Source of the DNA: Chryseobacterium paludis
Lineage (GTDB): Bacteria > Bacteroidota > Bacteroidia > Flavobacteriales > Weeksellaceae
Direction: 5' to 3'
Length of the DNA stretch: 64,000 bases
NCBI RefSeq assembly: GCF_025403485.1
Contig: NZ_CP099966.1
Coordinates: forward strand, 868,001 to 932,000
Positions within the stretch are counted from its first letter, which is position 1. Each line of letters begins with the position of its first letter. The notes under the pieces were generated by a model, which made no database searches, was not told the DNA's origin, and saw only the letters and a program-made list of their open reading frames with translations. Shown one piece after another: positions 36,863 through 46,032 of the stretch. The translations under genes were made by a program, and so were the position numbers.

Positions 36863-38293
36863 ATGAAGTTTCACAGTTTATATAGTTTCTTTTTTAGAAG
36901 TATCGCACCACTTTGTGGTGTGGTACTTTTATCTTTATCAGCGTGTAAGTCGAGTTCAGCAAATAATAGGAACGAAGTTCAGGTATGGCTTACCAAAGGT
37001 GATGAGAGCATAAAATTACAGCAGCAACCTTCAATCAATTTTACGAACAATCCTGATAACGGTCAGAATATTGAAATTGACGATACTCAAAAGTTTCAAT
37101 ATATTGATGGTTTCGGATATACATTGACAGGGGGAAGTGTGGAAGTAATTAACAGACTTTCAGAAGCAAAAAGAAAAGCTTTATTAAATGAACTTTTTGG
37201 AAATAATACAAACTCAATTTCTGTCAGCTACCTTAGATTAAGTGTAGGAGCCTCTGATCTTGATGGTGAGGTATTTTCTTATGATGACCTACCTGAAGGA
37301 AAAACAGATATTTCACTGGAATATTTCAGTTTAGCAAGAGATAAAGATCTGATTGCTATGTTAAAAGAGATTTTAGCGATCAATCCGAAGATTAAGATTA
37401 TTTCTGCTCCATGGTCAGCTCCGGTTTGGATGAAAGATAATGGAAAGTCAAAAGGAGGAAGTCTAAAACCTGAATATTACGGGGTATATGCGAATTATTT
37501 TGTGAAATATATTCAGGGAATGAAAAAAGAGGGTATTAATATTGATGCTATTACACCTCAGAATGAACCGCTGCATCCGGGAAATAATCCAAGTTTGTAT
37601 ATGGCCTCTGATCAGCAAAAAGATTTTATTAAAAATCATTTAGGTCCGGTTTTCCAATCTAATGGGATTAAAACTAAAATTGTCGTATATGATCACAATT
37701 GTAACAAACCAGAATATGCTACCAATATTTTAAGCGATCCTGAAGCTTATAAATATGTTGATGGTTCTGCATTTCATTTATATGAAGGAGACATTTCTGC
37801 ATTAAGTACCGTTCATAATGCGTATCCAAATAAAAATCTTTATTTTACAGAGCAGTGGACAGGAGCTAAAAGCAACTTTAATGAAGATCTTAATTGGCAT
37901 ACTAAAAATGTGATCATTGGTTCCATGAGAAATTGGAGTAAAATAGCTTTAGAATGGAATCTGGCTAATGATCCACAGTATAAACCTCATACTGATGGTG
38001 GTTGTACGGAGTGCAAAGGAGCGATTACTATTTCTGACAAGGAAAATTTTACCAGAAATGTTTCTTATTATATTGTTGCACATGCAGCAAAATTTATTCC
38101 TGCTAACTCGCAGCGAATTGGTTCTTCTCAAACAAACAATCTATCTTCTGTAGCTTTTAAAACTCCAAAGGGAAAAACTGTTTTAATAGTACAGAACAAC
38201 AGTAAAACGGAAGAGGTCTTTACTCTTAAGTATAACCAGAAAACAGCTCCTGTAAGTATATCAGGAAATTCTGTAGCAACCTATATTTTCTAA
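36863..38293 (+). CDS. GH30 glycoside hydrolase lipoprotein (beta-1,6-glucanase candidate)
   Basis: A 476-residue lipoprotein (lipobox LLSLSAC, Cys28) with a GH30 (beta/alpha)8 barrel plus a C-terminal beta-sandwich. The predicted acid/base is Glu235 in ITPQNEPLHPGN and the nucleophile Glu330 in LYFTEQWTG. The start FQYIDGFGYTLTGG and SAPWSAPVWMKDNGK are GH30 landmarks. GH30 contains beta-glucosylceramidases, beta-1,6-glucanases and xylanases. With GH16 and GH3 alongside, beta-1,6-glucan linkages are the most likely target. It shares only distant similarity with the second GH30 gene downstream. Confidence 0.9.
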   Translation: MKFHSLYSFFFRSIAPLCGVVLLSLSACKSSSANNRNEVQVWLTKGDESIKLQQQPSINFTNNPDNGQNIEIDDTQKFQYIDGFGYTLTGGSVEVINRLSEAKRKALLNELFGNNTNSISVSYLRLSVGASDLDGEVFSYDDLPEGKTDISLEYFSLARDKDLIAMLKEILAINPKIKIISAPWSAPVWMKDNGKSKGGSLKPEYYGVYANYFVKYIQGMKKEGINIDAITPQNEPLHPGNNPSLYMASDQQKDFIKNHLGPVFQSNGIKTKIVVYDHNCNKPEYATNILSDPEAYKYVDGSAFHLYEGDISALSTVHNAYPNKNLYFTEQWTGAKSNFNEDLNWHTKNVIIGSMRNWSKIALEWNLANDPQYKPHTDGGCTECKGAITISDKENFTRNVSYYIVAHAAKFIPANSQRIGSSQTNNLSSVAFKTPKGKTVLIVQNNSKTEEVFTLKYNQKTAPVSISGNSVATYIF

Positions 38294-38299
38294 TTAATT

Positions 38300-40522
38300 A
38301 TGAAAAAAGCTTATTTCTTATTAGCATTTGCAGCATTTGGATTGAATACATACGGACAAAAGACAATTGATCAAAAAGTTTCTGATCTTTTGTCTAAAAT
38401 GACATTGGAAGAAAAAGTGGGACAATTGATGCAATACAGTGGCTTTGCATATGCTACAGGACCCCAGAATTCCAATTCAGCAACCGTTCTTGAAGAAATA
38501 AAAAAAGGTAAAGTGGGCTCTATGCTAAATGTAGCTGGCGTAGAAGAAACAAAATCTTTTCAAAAATTAGCTTTAGAATCAAGATTAAAAATACCGTTAT
38601 TATTTGGACAGGATGTTATTCACGGATACCGAACCACCTTTCCTGTTAATCTTGGACAGGCAGCAAGCTGGGATTTAGCATTAATTGAAAAATCTGAAAG
38701 AATAGCTGCTACGGAAGCTTCAGCATATGGAATTCACTGGACTTTTGCTCCAATGGTAGATATTGCCAGGGATCCAAGATGGGGGAGAGTAATGGAAGGC
38801 TCTGGTGAAGATACTTACTTAGGAACACTGATCGGTTTGGCAAGGATTAAAGGATTCCAGGGAAAAGGTCTTGGAAACCTCGATGCAATAATGGCTTGTG
38901 CGAAACATTTTGCGGCGTATGGCGCAGCAGTAGGTGGAAGAGACTATAATTCTGTAGATATGAGCCTCAGACAACTGAATGAAACCTATTTACCTCCTTT
39001 CAAAGCTGCGGCAGAAGCAGGCGTTGCAACATTCATGAATTCTTTTAATGATATTAATGGGGTTCCCGCGACTGCTAATAAATACATTCTTAGAGACTTG
39101 TTAAAAGGAAAGTGGAACTACAATGGTTTTGTGGTTTCAGATTGGGGAAGCATTGGTGAAATAGTTAACCATGGTTATACGAAAGATAAAGCGGAAGCCG
39201 CTGAAAAAGCTATTTTGGCAGGAAGTGATATGGATATGGAAAGTCACGTTTATATGACGGAACTTCCAAAACTGGTTAAAGAAGGAAAAGTAGATCCAAA
39301 ATTCATTGACGATGCGGCAAGACGAATTTTAATCAAAAAGTTTGAAATGGGATTATTTGATGATCCTTATAGATTCAGTAATGAGAAAAGAGAAAAAGAG
39401 CAGACCAATAACTTGGAGAACAGAAAATTCGGAAGGGAATTCGGGTCAAAAAGTATTGTTCTTTTAAAAAATCAAAATAATATTTTACCACTTTCAAAAT
39501 CTACGAAGACGGTAGCTTTAATAGGACCTTTTGGAAAAGAAACGGTAGCCAATCATGGATTCTGGTCTGTTGCTTTTAAAGATGACAACCAAAGGATCAT
39601 TTCTCAGTTTGACGGAATTAAGAATCAGTTGGATAAAAATTCAACTTTATTATATGCTAAAGGTTGTAATGCTGATGATCAGGATAAATCAATGTTTGCT
39701 GAAGCAGTAGAAACGGCAAAGAAAGCTGATGTTGTTATTATGACTTTAGGGGAAGGACATGCAATGAGTGGGGAAGCGAAAAGCCGGAGTAATATCCATT
39801 TTTCTGGTGTTCAGGAAGAACTGTTAAAAGAAATTGCAAAAACCGGAAAACCTATTGTATTGATGATCAACGCGGGCAGACCTCTCGTCTTTGATTGGGC
39901 AGCGGATAATATTCCTGCGATTCTGTATACGTGGTGGCTAGGAACGGAAGCAGGAAACTCAATAGCTGATGTTCTTTTTGGAACTGTAAATCCGGGAGGT
40001 AAACTTCCCATGACTTTTCCAAGAACCGAAGGTCAGATTCCTGTTTACTATAATCATTATAATACAGGAAGACCCGCAAAAACGAATAAAGAACGAAGTT
40101 ATGTTTCTGCTTATATCGATCTAGATAACGATCCTAAATTTCCTTTTGGATATGGATTAAGTTATACTCAGTTTAAATATTCTGATATGACGCTAAGCTC
40201 AACAAGTCTAAAAGGAAATCAAGCTTTAAATATTAAAGTGAATGTTTCTAACAACGGAAATTATGACGGTGAAGAAGTAGTGCAGTTATATATCAGAGAC
40301 TCATTCGGAAAAGTGGTAAGACCTGTAAAAGAATTAAAAGGTTTCCAAAAAATACTTCTGAAAAAAGGAGAAACTAAAACAGTAAACTTTACACTAACTC
40401 CAGAAAATTTGAAATTCTATGATGACCAATTAAATTATGATTGGGAAGGTGGAGAGTTTGAAATTATGGTAGGAACCAATTCTCAGGATGTTCAGACAAA
40501 AAAAATTAATTGGATTAAATAA
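38300..40522 (+). CDS. GH3 beta-glucosidase
   Basis: A 740-residue exported family 3 glycoside hydrolase. The domain order is signal peptide (to TYGQ), (beta/alpha)8 domain, alpha/beta sandwich and C-terminal fibronectin-like domain. The nucleophile is Asp281 in GFVVSDWGSIGE. FGQDVIHGYRTTFPVNLGQ, DPRWGRVMEGSGEDTYL and AKHFAAYG are typical of BglX-type periplasmic enzymes. It would release glucose from beta-linked oligosaccharides made by the neighbouring endo-enzymes. It follows the GH30 gene after 6 bp. A weak terminator comes after it. Confidence 0.93.
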   Translation: MKKAYFLLAFAAFGLNTYGQKTIDQKVSDLLSKMTLEEKVGQLMQYSGFAYATGPQNSNSATVLEEIKKGKVGSMLNVAGVEETKSFQKLALESRLKIPLLFGQDVIHGYRTTFPVNLGQAASWDLALIEKSERIAATEASAYGIHWTFAPMVDIARDPRWGRVMEGSGEDTYLGTLIGLARIKGFQGKGLGNLDAIMACAKHFAAYGAAVGGRDYNSVDMSLRQLNETYLPPFKAAAEAGVATFMNSFNDINGVPATANKYILRDLLKGKWNYNGFVVSDWGSIGEIVNHGYTKDKAEAAEKAILAGSDMDMESHVYMTELPKLVKEGKVDPKFIDDAARRILIKKFEMGLFDDPYRFSNEKREKEQTNNLENRKFGREFGSKSIVLLKNQNNILPLSKSTKTVALIGPFGKETVANHGFWSVAFKDDNQRIISQFDGIKNQLDKNSTLLYAKGCNADDQDKSMFAEAVETAKKADVVIMTLGEGHAMSGEAKSRSNIHFSGVQEELLKEIAKTGKPIVLMINAGRPLVFDWAADNIPAILYTWWLGTEAGNSIADVLFGTVNPGGKLPMTFPRTEGQIPVYYNHYNTGRPAKTNKERSYVSAYIDLDNDPKFPFGYGLSYTQFKYSDMTLSSTSLKGNQALNIKVNVSNNGNYDGEEVVQLYIRDSFGKVVRPVKELKGFQKILLKKGETKTVNFTLTPENLKFYDDQLNYDWEGGEFEIMVGTNSQDVQTKKINWIK

Positions 40523-40535
40523 TTAGATCAAGAGG

Positions 40536-40556
40536 AGCGGGTTTTAACCCGCTTTT
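40536..40556 (+). terminator. terminator after GH3
   Basis: An 8-bp perfect stem (40536-40543 with 40546-40553) with a 2-nt loop and a short T run. It may be partly read through into the GH16 gene. Confidence 0.7.
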
Positions 40557-40599
40557 AATAAAACGGAATAATTGCCGGTTCACTAAACCACCATATTGT

Positions 40600-41412
40600 A
40601 TGAAAATTAATATCCGAAGACATTTTTATTTATTAATAACAGGGGGGATTTTATCTCTTTCTATATCAAACTGCACAGCTCAGAAATCTGATTCCAATAG
40701 AAATCTAATCTGGAGTGATGAATTTAATGGGAAAGGATTGCCAGATTCTTCAAAATGGAATTATGATGTTGGCGGAGATGGTTATGGAAATAAAGAAGCC
40801 CAGTTTTATACTAAAGAACGTCTGGAAAATGTAAGGATGGAAAATGGGAATTTAATCATTGAAGCGAGAAAGGAAAACTGGGAGAAAAATAAATATACTT
40901 CAGCAAGGCTTTTAACCAAGGGAAAATTTTCTTTTCAGTATGGAACAATTGAGGTAAGGGCAAAATTACCGAAAGGACGTGGAACATGGCCTGCCATCTG
41001 GATGATGAGTGAAGATATGAAGAAATGGCCTGATGATGGCGAGCTGGATATTATGGAGCATGTTGGGTTTAATCCCGGGTATATCCATGCTTCCGTACAC
41101 ACCAAAAAATACAACCATATTCAGGGAACACAGAAAACAGATACTTTAATCATCAGTGATGCAAGTGATCGGTACCATGTATATAAAGCAGATTGGACAC
41201 CAGAGAAAATAGATGTTTATATTGATGATAGGAAGTTCTTCACGTATGAGAATAAAGAAAAAAACTATGAAGCATGGCCTTTTGATCAGCCTTATTTTAT
41301 CATTTTAAATCTGGCTGTTGGTGGATTTTGGGGTGGAAAGGAAGGAATAGATGATTCCATTTTTCCACAAAAATATTATATAGACTATGTACGGGTTTAT
41401 CAGAATAAATAA
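40600..41412 (+). CDS. GH16 endo-beta-1,3-glucanase (laminarinase-type) lipoprotein
   Basis: A 270-residue lipoprotein (lipobox SISNC) with a family 16 beta-jelly-roll fold. The catalytic signature GELDIMEHVG gives the nucleophile Glu148, Asp150 and the acid/base Glu153. WSDEFNGKGLPDSSKWNYD, AKLPKGRGTWPAIWMM and the C-terminal IDYVRVYQ are classic laminarinase landmarks. The methionine bulge in ELDIME is the form found in beta-1,3-glucanases. It lies between GH3 and the second GH30 gene, supporting a laminarin-like substrate. Confidence 0.93.
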   Translation: MKINIRRHFYLLITGGILSLSISNCTAQKSDSNRNLIWSDEFNGKGLPDSSKWNYDVGGDGYGNKEAQFYTKERLENVRMENGNLIIEARKENWEKNKYTSARLLTKGKFSFQYGTIEVRAKLPKGRGTWPAIWMMSEDMKKWPDDGELDIMEHVGFNPGYIHASVHTKKYNHIQGTQKTDTLIISDASDRYHVYKADWTPEKIDVYIDDRKFFTYENKEKNYEAWPFDQPYFIILNLAVGGFWGGKEGIDDSIFPQKYYIDYVRVYQNK

Positions 41413-41451
41413 TGAAGGGAATAAAACCTCCATAAAACAGGAAGTAATACA

Positions 41452-42891
41452 ATGAAAAAACTAATCGTAAGTTGTTTTGTTATAGGGATGGCTTGTAATG
41501 CTCATGCACAAAACTACTGGAAGAAAAATGCCGGAAAATCAGCAAAAGTTATTGTTACCAATTCTAAAACCAATGAGAAAATGGTTGACAAAGGAATGGT
41601 AAAATTTGAAAAATTTGATCAGCCTAAAGAAAATGAAGCCTGTGTTTTCGTAGATCCGGATTTTAAATATCAGAAATTAATAGGAATTGGTGGAGCAATT
41701 ACAGATGCTGCAGCAGAAACTTTTTATAAATTACCGAAGGACAAACAGAAGGAAATTATTGAAGCCTATTATGGGAAGAATGGTTTAGGTTATACCATAG
41801 TTCGAACCAATATGAATTCCTGTGATTTTTCAAGTGATTCTTATACTTATGTAGATGATAATGATGCGTCATTAAAGTCGTTTTCGGTTGCCCATGATGA
41901 AAAGTATAAGATCCCAATGATTCAGGAGGCTCAAAAATCTATAGGAAATCAATTTAAGCTTTATTTTTCTCCATGGAGCCCACCAGCGTGGATGAAATCT
42001 AATAAAGATATGCTGAACGGTGGAAGGCTGGAAAATCAATATTATCAGACCTGGGCAGATTATTATATCAAGTTTATTAAAGAATATGAAAAAAGAGGGA
42101 TGAAGATCTGGGGATTAACGGTTCAGAATGAGGCAATGGCAAAACAAAAATGGGAGTCCTGCCTTTATACTGCGGAGGAGGAAGGTGCATTTTTGAAAAA
42201 TAATCTTGGTCCAACCTTGTGGAAGAATGGATATAAAGATAAAAAAGTAATGATCTGGGATCATAATAGAGATTTGATCTTTCAAAGAGCAACCACGACA
42301 TTAGGTGATCCTGAAGTTTCAAAATATACATCTGGTATTGCCTATCACTGGTATGAAACGTGGCACAACAAAACACAGTTATTTGATAATGTTGGAGAAA
42401 CACATAGGGCATTTCCAGATAAATTCCTGGCTTTTACAGAAGGATGTAAAGAGGTATTTAATATGTCAAGGATCAATGATGTCAGTTTAGGGGAGCTGTA
42501 TGGTAAAAATATGATCAACGATTTTAATCGTGGAACTTCTTTATGGACGGACTGGAATGTACTTCTGGATGAAACAGGAGGTCCCAATCATGTTGGAAAT
42601 TTATGTTTTGCACCAATCATTGCCGATACAAAAACAGGAGAGGTACATTATACTTATGAATACTATTATGTTGGGCATGTTTCAAAATATATAAAACCTA
42701 ATGCTCAGAGAGTTGGAAGCTCTACAAATACATCAGGTTTAATTTCTACTTCATTTATGAATGAAAATGGAGAACTTGTGACTGTAATTATGAATAATTC
42801 GGATGATGATATAGATACTCATCTTTGGATTGAAGGAATGGCGGCCAAACTTTCAGCGCCTGCACATTCCATACAGACTGTAATTTTATAA
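41452..42891 (+). CDS. GH30 glycoside hydrolase, second paralogue
   Basis: A 479-residue exported GH30 enzyme with a signal peptide ending at AHAQ and no lipobox, so it is probably periplasmic or released. The predicted acid/base is Glu227 in GLTVQNEAMAKQKW and the nucleophile Glu330 in FLAFTEGCKE. FSPWSPPAWMKSNKDMLNG and KLIGIGGAITDAAAETF are family landmarks. It is closer to the glucosylceramidase-like GH30 branch than the first paralogue and may act on shorter beta-1,6-linked products. It is the last gene of the locus, followed by a strong terminator. Confidence 0.9.
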   Translation: MKKLIVSCFVIGMACNAHAQNYWKKNAGKSAKVIVTNSKTNEKMVDKGMVKFEKFDQPKENEACVFVDPDFKYQKLIGIGGAITDAAAETFYKLPKDKQKEIIEAYYGKNGLGYTIVRTNMNSCDFSSDSYTYVDDNDASLKSFSVAHDEKYKIPMIQEAQKSIGNQFKLYFSPWSPPAWMKSNKDMLNGGRLENQYYQTWADYYIKFIKEYEKRGMKIWGLTVQNEAMAKQKWESCLYTAEEEGAFLKNNLGPTLWKNGYKDKKVMIWDHNRDLIFQRATTTLGDPEVSKYTSGIAYHWYETWHNKTQLFDNVGETHRAFPDKFLAFTEGCKEVFNMSRINDVSLGELYGKNMINDFNRGTSLWTDWNVLLDETGGPNHVGNLCFAPIIADTKTGEVHYTYEYYYVGHVSKYIKPNAQRVGSSTNTSGLISTSFMNENGELVTVIMNNSDDDIDTHLWIEGMAAKLSAPAHSIQTVIL

Positions 42892-42918
42892 ACACTTCAT
42901 ATTAATATTTTTTTATTA

Positions 42919-42948
42919 AAATAGGCTGTCTCTAGAGACAGCCTATTT
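42919..42948. terminator. bidirectional terminator between GH30 and fabI
   Basis: A perfect 30-bp palindrome (15-bp arms) with T-rich flanks lies between the convergent genes. Confidence 0.9.
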
Positions 42949-42978
42949 ATTTTTATCATCGAAAGTTTGTTAAACAAA

Positions 42979-43788
42979 TTATTCAACATCATATTTTCTG
43001 ATTACCTTCTGAGTTACTCCAGAGCTGCTGAAACCTCCATCATGGAAAAGGTTCTGCATGGTTACTTTTTTCGTAAGATCAGAGAAAAGGGTCACACAAT
43101 AATCTGCACACTCAAGAGCTGTAGCATTTCCAAGAGGAGACATATCTTCAGCATATCCAAGGAAACCTCCGAAACCTTTCACTCCGCTACCTGCAGTAGT
43201 TACTGTAGGAGACTGAGAAACCGTGTTTACACGTACTTTTCTCTCACCCCAATAATTTCCGAAAGTTCTTGCAATACTTTCCAAATAAGCTTTGTTGTCA
43301 GACATATCATTATAATCCGGGAACGTTCTTTGAGCAGCAATATAAGTAAGTGCTAAAATACTTCCCCACTCATTCATACAGTCTTTTTCCCAAGCCACAC
43401 GCATTACTTTATGGAAAGAAACAGAAGAGATATCCCAGCCTTTTTCTAACCAATCGTAATTCATTTCTGTATAATGTTTTCCTTTTCTTACATTTACGGA
43501 CATTCCTATAGAATGAAGGATGAAATCGATTTTTCCAAATTTTGCGATGGCAGTATCAAAAAGCTTTTCAAGATCTTCAATAGAAGTAGCATCTGCACCA
43601 ACAACTTCAGAACCTGTTTTTTCAGCTAAACCATTAAGTTCTCCCATTCTCAAAGCAATAGGAGCATTAGATAAGATAAATTCAGCACCTTCTTCATGGC
43701 ATCTTTCAGCAACTTTCCATGCGATCGATTGTTCATTAAGGGCCCCAAAAATAATTCCCTTTTTGCCTTTAAGTAAACCGTATGACAT
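42979..43788 (-). CDS. fabI: enoyl-ACP reductase
   Basis: A 269-residue short-chain dehydrogenase-fold enzyme that performs the last reduction in each round of fatty acid elongation, with NADH. The motifs are GLLKGKKGIIFGALNEQSIAW (Gly-rich nucleotide loop), HSIG and the catalytic Tyr-x6-Lys in DYNDMSDNKAYLE, as in E. coli FabI. It is cytoplasmic and the target of triclosan. It is a single gene with its own promoter region; the upstream minus-strand gene ends in a terminator. Confidence 0.96.
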   Translation of the reverse strand: MSYGLLKGKKGIIFGALNEQSIAWKVAERCHEEGAEFILSNAPIALRMGELNGLAEKTGSEVVGADATSIEDLEKLFDTAIAKFGKIDFILHSIGMSVNVRKGKHYTEMNYDWLEKGWDISSVSFHKVMRVAWEKDCMNEWGSILALTYIAAQRTFPDYNDMSDNKAYLESIARTFGNYWGERKVRVNTVSQSPTVTTAGSGVKGFGGFLGYAEDMSPLGNATALECADYCVTLFSDLTKKVTMQNLFHDGGFSSSGVTQKVIRKYDVE

Positions 43789-43853
43789 AATTTTTTAATG
43801 TTTATTAATATACATACAAATGTAACGATAATTTGTGTTCAGAACATAATAAA

Positions 43854-43883
43854 AAACAGAGCCTTTATAAAAAGACCCTGTTT
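43854..43883 (-). terminator. terminator after the helical repeat protein gene
   Basis: On the minus strand a 13-bp stem with two G-U pairs and a 4-nt loop is followed by T's. A T run on the plus strand would also allow the opposite direction. Confidence 0.75.
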
Positions 43884-43912
43884 TTTTTGAAAATATTTAT
43901 ATAACTGAAATT

Positions 43913-44278
43913 CTAATTGGTTTTTTTATTCCATTCTGCTTTTACATCTTCAGCGGCATCATTCGCCTTATCTTTCACATCTTTTGCAGCATCCGTTGCT
44001 TTATCTTTTGCATCTTCGGCAATGTCTTTCGTTTTTTCCCATGCATCACCCGCTTTATCTTTAATATCTTCCCAAGCATCAGAAATATTAGCTTTTACCC
44101 TGTCTAACCAATCTTCCTGGCTAGCTTCCTGGTCGTTGTTTCTCTTTTCATTAATATAATCCCTAGCTTTATCTGCTAAATCGTTGATTTTCCATTTTGC
44201 ATCGTTAGCTGCATTTTTTAAAGAATTTTCTGTGTTATTTACAGCGTCTTCCGCTTTGTTGTAATCTGAATTATTCAT
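43913..44278 (-). CDS. LEA-like amphipathic helical repeat protein
   Basis: A 121-residue, very hydrophilic, Ala/Asp/Lys-rich protein without signal peptide. Residues about 65-115 repeat an approximately 11-residue unit of the type KDxAxDAKDKATDAA. This resembles late-embryogenesis-abundant (LEA) group 3 and CsbD/YtxH-type stress proteins. Such proteins are disordered in solution and become helical on drying or at membranes. A general stress or desiccation role is inference. It contains four Trp in a WxDxxxxA spacing (SQEDWLDR, SDAWEDIK, GDAWEKTK, AEWNKK). It has its own terminator. Confidence 0.75.
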   Translation of the reverse strand: MNNSDYNKAEDAVNNTENSLKNAANDAKWKINDLADKARDYINEKRNNDQEASQEDWLDRVKANISDAWEDIKDKAGDAWEKTKDIAEDAKDKATDAAKDVKDKANDAAEDVKAEWNKKTN

Positions 44279-44417
44279 AAGATTTATTATTTAGTGATAT
44301 TTGTAGTAAAACAATAACCATTCCTAAAGCCGGGATACGCTGTTAAATTTTTCATAATCTTTTGTTATAGTTTTCCAAATCAGTTTTATCTTTAAAGCTA
44401 AATAAAAATGAATATTT

Positions 44418-44975
44418 ATGGAAAAGATACGCTGTGGATGGTGTGAAAGAGATGATCTGTACAGAAAATATCATGATAAAGAATGGGGGAGTCCTGTTTA
44501 TGATGATGAAACTATTTTTGAATTTCTGATATTGGAAAGTTTCCAGGCTGGCCTAAGCTGGTATACCATTTTAAGTAAAAGAGACAATTTTAGGAAAGCA
44601 TTTGATCATTTTAATTATAAAAAGATTGCAAAATATACCGATGATAAGGTGGTGGAACTTATGGCAGATTCTGGGATCATAAGGAATAAACTTAAAATTT
44701 TAGCGACCATCACTAATGCACAGCGATTTATGGAAGTTCAAAAAGAGTTTGGCTCTTTTTCAAAATATATCTGGAGCTTTGTAGATGGAAAACCTATCGA
44801 TAACAAACCAGAGACTTTAAAAGATATTCCTGCTACTACCGATATTTCTGATGCTTTGTCAAAAGATTTGAAAAAGAGGGGTTTTAAATTTATGGGCTCT
44901 ACTGTAGTATATGCACATATGCAGGCAACAGGTATGATGAATGATCATATCAAGGATTGTTTTACCAGACAGTGA
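44418..44975 (+). CDS. tag: DNA-3-methyladenine glycosylase I
   Basis: A 185-residue base-excision repair enzyme that removes 3-methyladenine from alkylated DNA. RCGWCERDDLYRKYHDKEWG at the N-terminus carries the first zinc-binding Cys. ESFQAGLSWYTILSKRDNFRKAF is the conserved core, and the C-terminal MQATGMMNDHIKDCFTR supplies His and Cys ligands. Length matches the family. It is transcribed on its own. Confidence 0.96.
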   Translation: MEKIRCGWCERDDLYRKYHDKEWGSPVYDDETIFEFLILESFQAGLSWYTILSKRDNFRKAFDHFNYKKIAKYTDDKVVELMADSGIIRNKLKILATITNAQRFMEVQKEFGSFSKYIWSFVDGKPIDNKPETLKDIPATTDISDALSKDLKKRGFKFMGSTVVYAHMQATGMMNDHIKDCFTRQ

Positions 44976-45054
44976 ATATTTGTCTTACTCTATGCTATAA
45001 TATAATAGTATGATCATTAAATATCTATTATCAGATACATTTCCTTAGAAAACC

Positions 45055-45072
45055 AGTAACACGCATGTTACT
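45055..45072. promoter_or_regulatory. palindrome upstream of the SDR gene (HxlR operator candidate)
   Basis: A perfect 7-bp inverted repeat (agtaaca, 4-nt centre, tgttact) lies 29 bp upstream of the -7 box of the SDR gene. Its size and position suit a dimeric winged-helix repressor such as the HxlR protein encoded downstream at 46033. Confidence 0.45.
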
Positions 45073-45100
45073 GCATTCGTTTTTTGGAAGTTTTGAAACA

Positions 45101-45108
45101 TAATTTTG
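45101..45108 (+). promoter_or_regulatory. -7 box candidate for the SDR gene
   Basis: TAATTTTG matches TAnnTTTG 29 bp upstream of the ATG at 45137. Confidence 0.5.
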
Positions 45109-45136
45109 TTAAGAATTTAAAACAAAAAATAAAATT

Positions 45137-45886
45137 ATGTCCATATTAAAAGGAAAAACGGCTTTTGTAACCGGAGGAACAAGAGGAATGGGAGAAGCCA
45201 TTGTAAGACGTTATATTCAGGAAGGAGCAGAGGTAGCATTTACCTATGTAAATTCTGATGAAAAAGCAGAAGCACTTGTTGCTGAGATTGCAAGATCAGG
45301 AGGAGTTGCCTATGCAATAAAAGCGGATGCTTCGATTTCTGGAAATACAGAAAAAGCGATCATAGAAGCTGCTGACAAATTTGGTAAAATAGATATTTTA
45401 GTAAATAATGCTGCCATATCAATTGCCGGTCCTGTAGAGCAGGCTCATACACAGGCAGATGATTACAACAGACAAATTGATGTAAACATAAGGGCAGTAA
45501 CGGAGGCTGTGCGTACAGCTTTAAGATTTATGCCCGACGGAGGACGCATTATCACTATTGGTTCAGTTGGAGCAAAACGCATAGGAGGACCTACTATGAG
45601 TGAGTATATTGCTACAAAAGCTGCTGTTGGCGCTTACAGTCGTGGATTAGCATGGGATCTGGGATTAAGAAATATTACAATAAATACAATAGAGCCTGGA
45701 GTTATTGATACAGATATGTTGAAAAAAGCAGATAATGCTACCAGGGAATTTTATATGAATGCTATGGCATTAAAAAGGTTAGGAACACCGGAAGATGTAG
45801 CTGGTTTGGCAAATTTTCTGGCAGGTCCCGATGCAGCTTACATTACTGGAAGCAGTATCGTTATTGATGGCGGTTTCTCTGCTTAA
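45137..45886 (+). CDS. short-chain dehydrogenase/reductase
   Basis: A 249-residue classical SDR. TGGTRGMGEAIVRR is the NAD(P)-binding Gly motif, NNAAISIAGP the NNAG-like motif, and SEYIATKAAVG the catalytic Tyr-x3-Lys, with a Ser in IGSVGAKRIGG completing the triad. The C-terminal ITGSSIVIDGGFSA is standard. The substrate cannot be determined. It has a promoter with a palindrome just upstream and an HxlR regulator gene just downstream, an arrangement often seen when the regulator controls an oxidoreductase. Confidence 0.92.
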   Translation: MSILKGKTAFVTGGTRGMGEAIVRRYIQEGAEVAFTYVNSDEKAEALVAEIARSGGVAYAIKADASISGNTEKAIIEAADKFGKIDILVNNAAISIAGPVEQAHTQADDYNRQIDVNIRAVTEAVRTALRFMPDGGRIITIGSVGAKRIGGPTMSEYIATKAAVGAYSRGLAWDLGLRNITINTIEPGVIDTDMLKKADNATREFYMNAMALKRLGTPEDVAGLANFLAGPDAAYITGSSIVIDGGFSA

Positions 45887-45914
45887 ATCCTTTAATATAA
45901 ATATCAGATTGATG

Positions 45915-45944
45915 ATCCACTCTGTTTTCAAAACAGGAGTGGAT
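45915..45944 (+). terminator. terminator after the SDR gene
   Basis: A long, slightly bulged stem (atccactc with gagtggat, inner tgtttt with aaaaca) is followed by a modest T-rich stretch. Confidence 0.6.
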
Positions 45945-46032
45945 TTCTTTATCACTGCCTTGTTGGCATAGAATTCCTTTGGTATTATTATTGATTTTTT
46001 CTAATCATTAAAAACCTAATTTTTTACGAACC

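Noticed and set aside
42967..43356. 129-residue plus-strand frame over fabI
   Set aside because: It lies opposite the well-conserved fabI C-terminal part, has no recognisable motifs and starts inside the terminator region.
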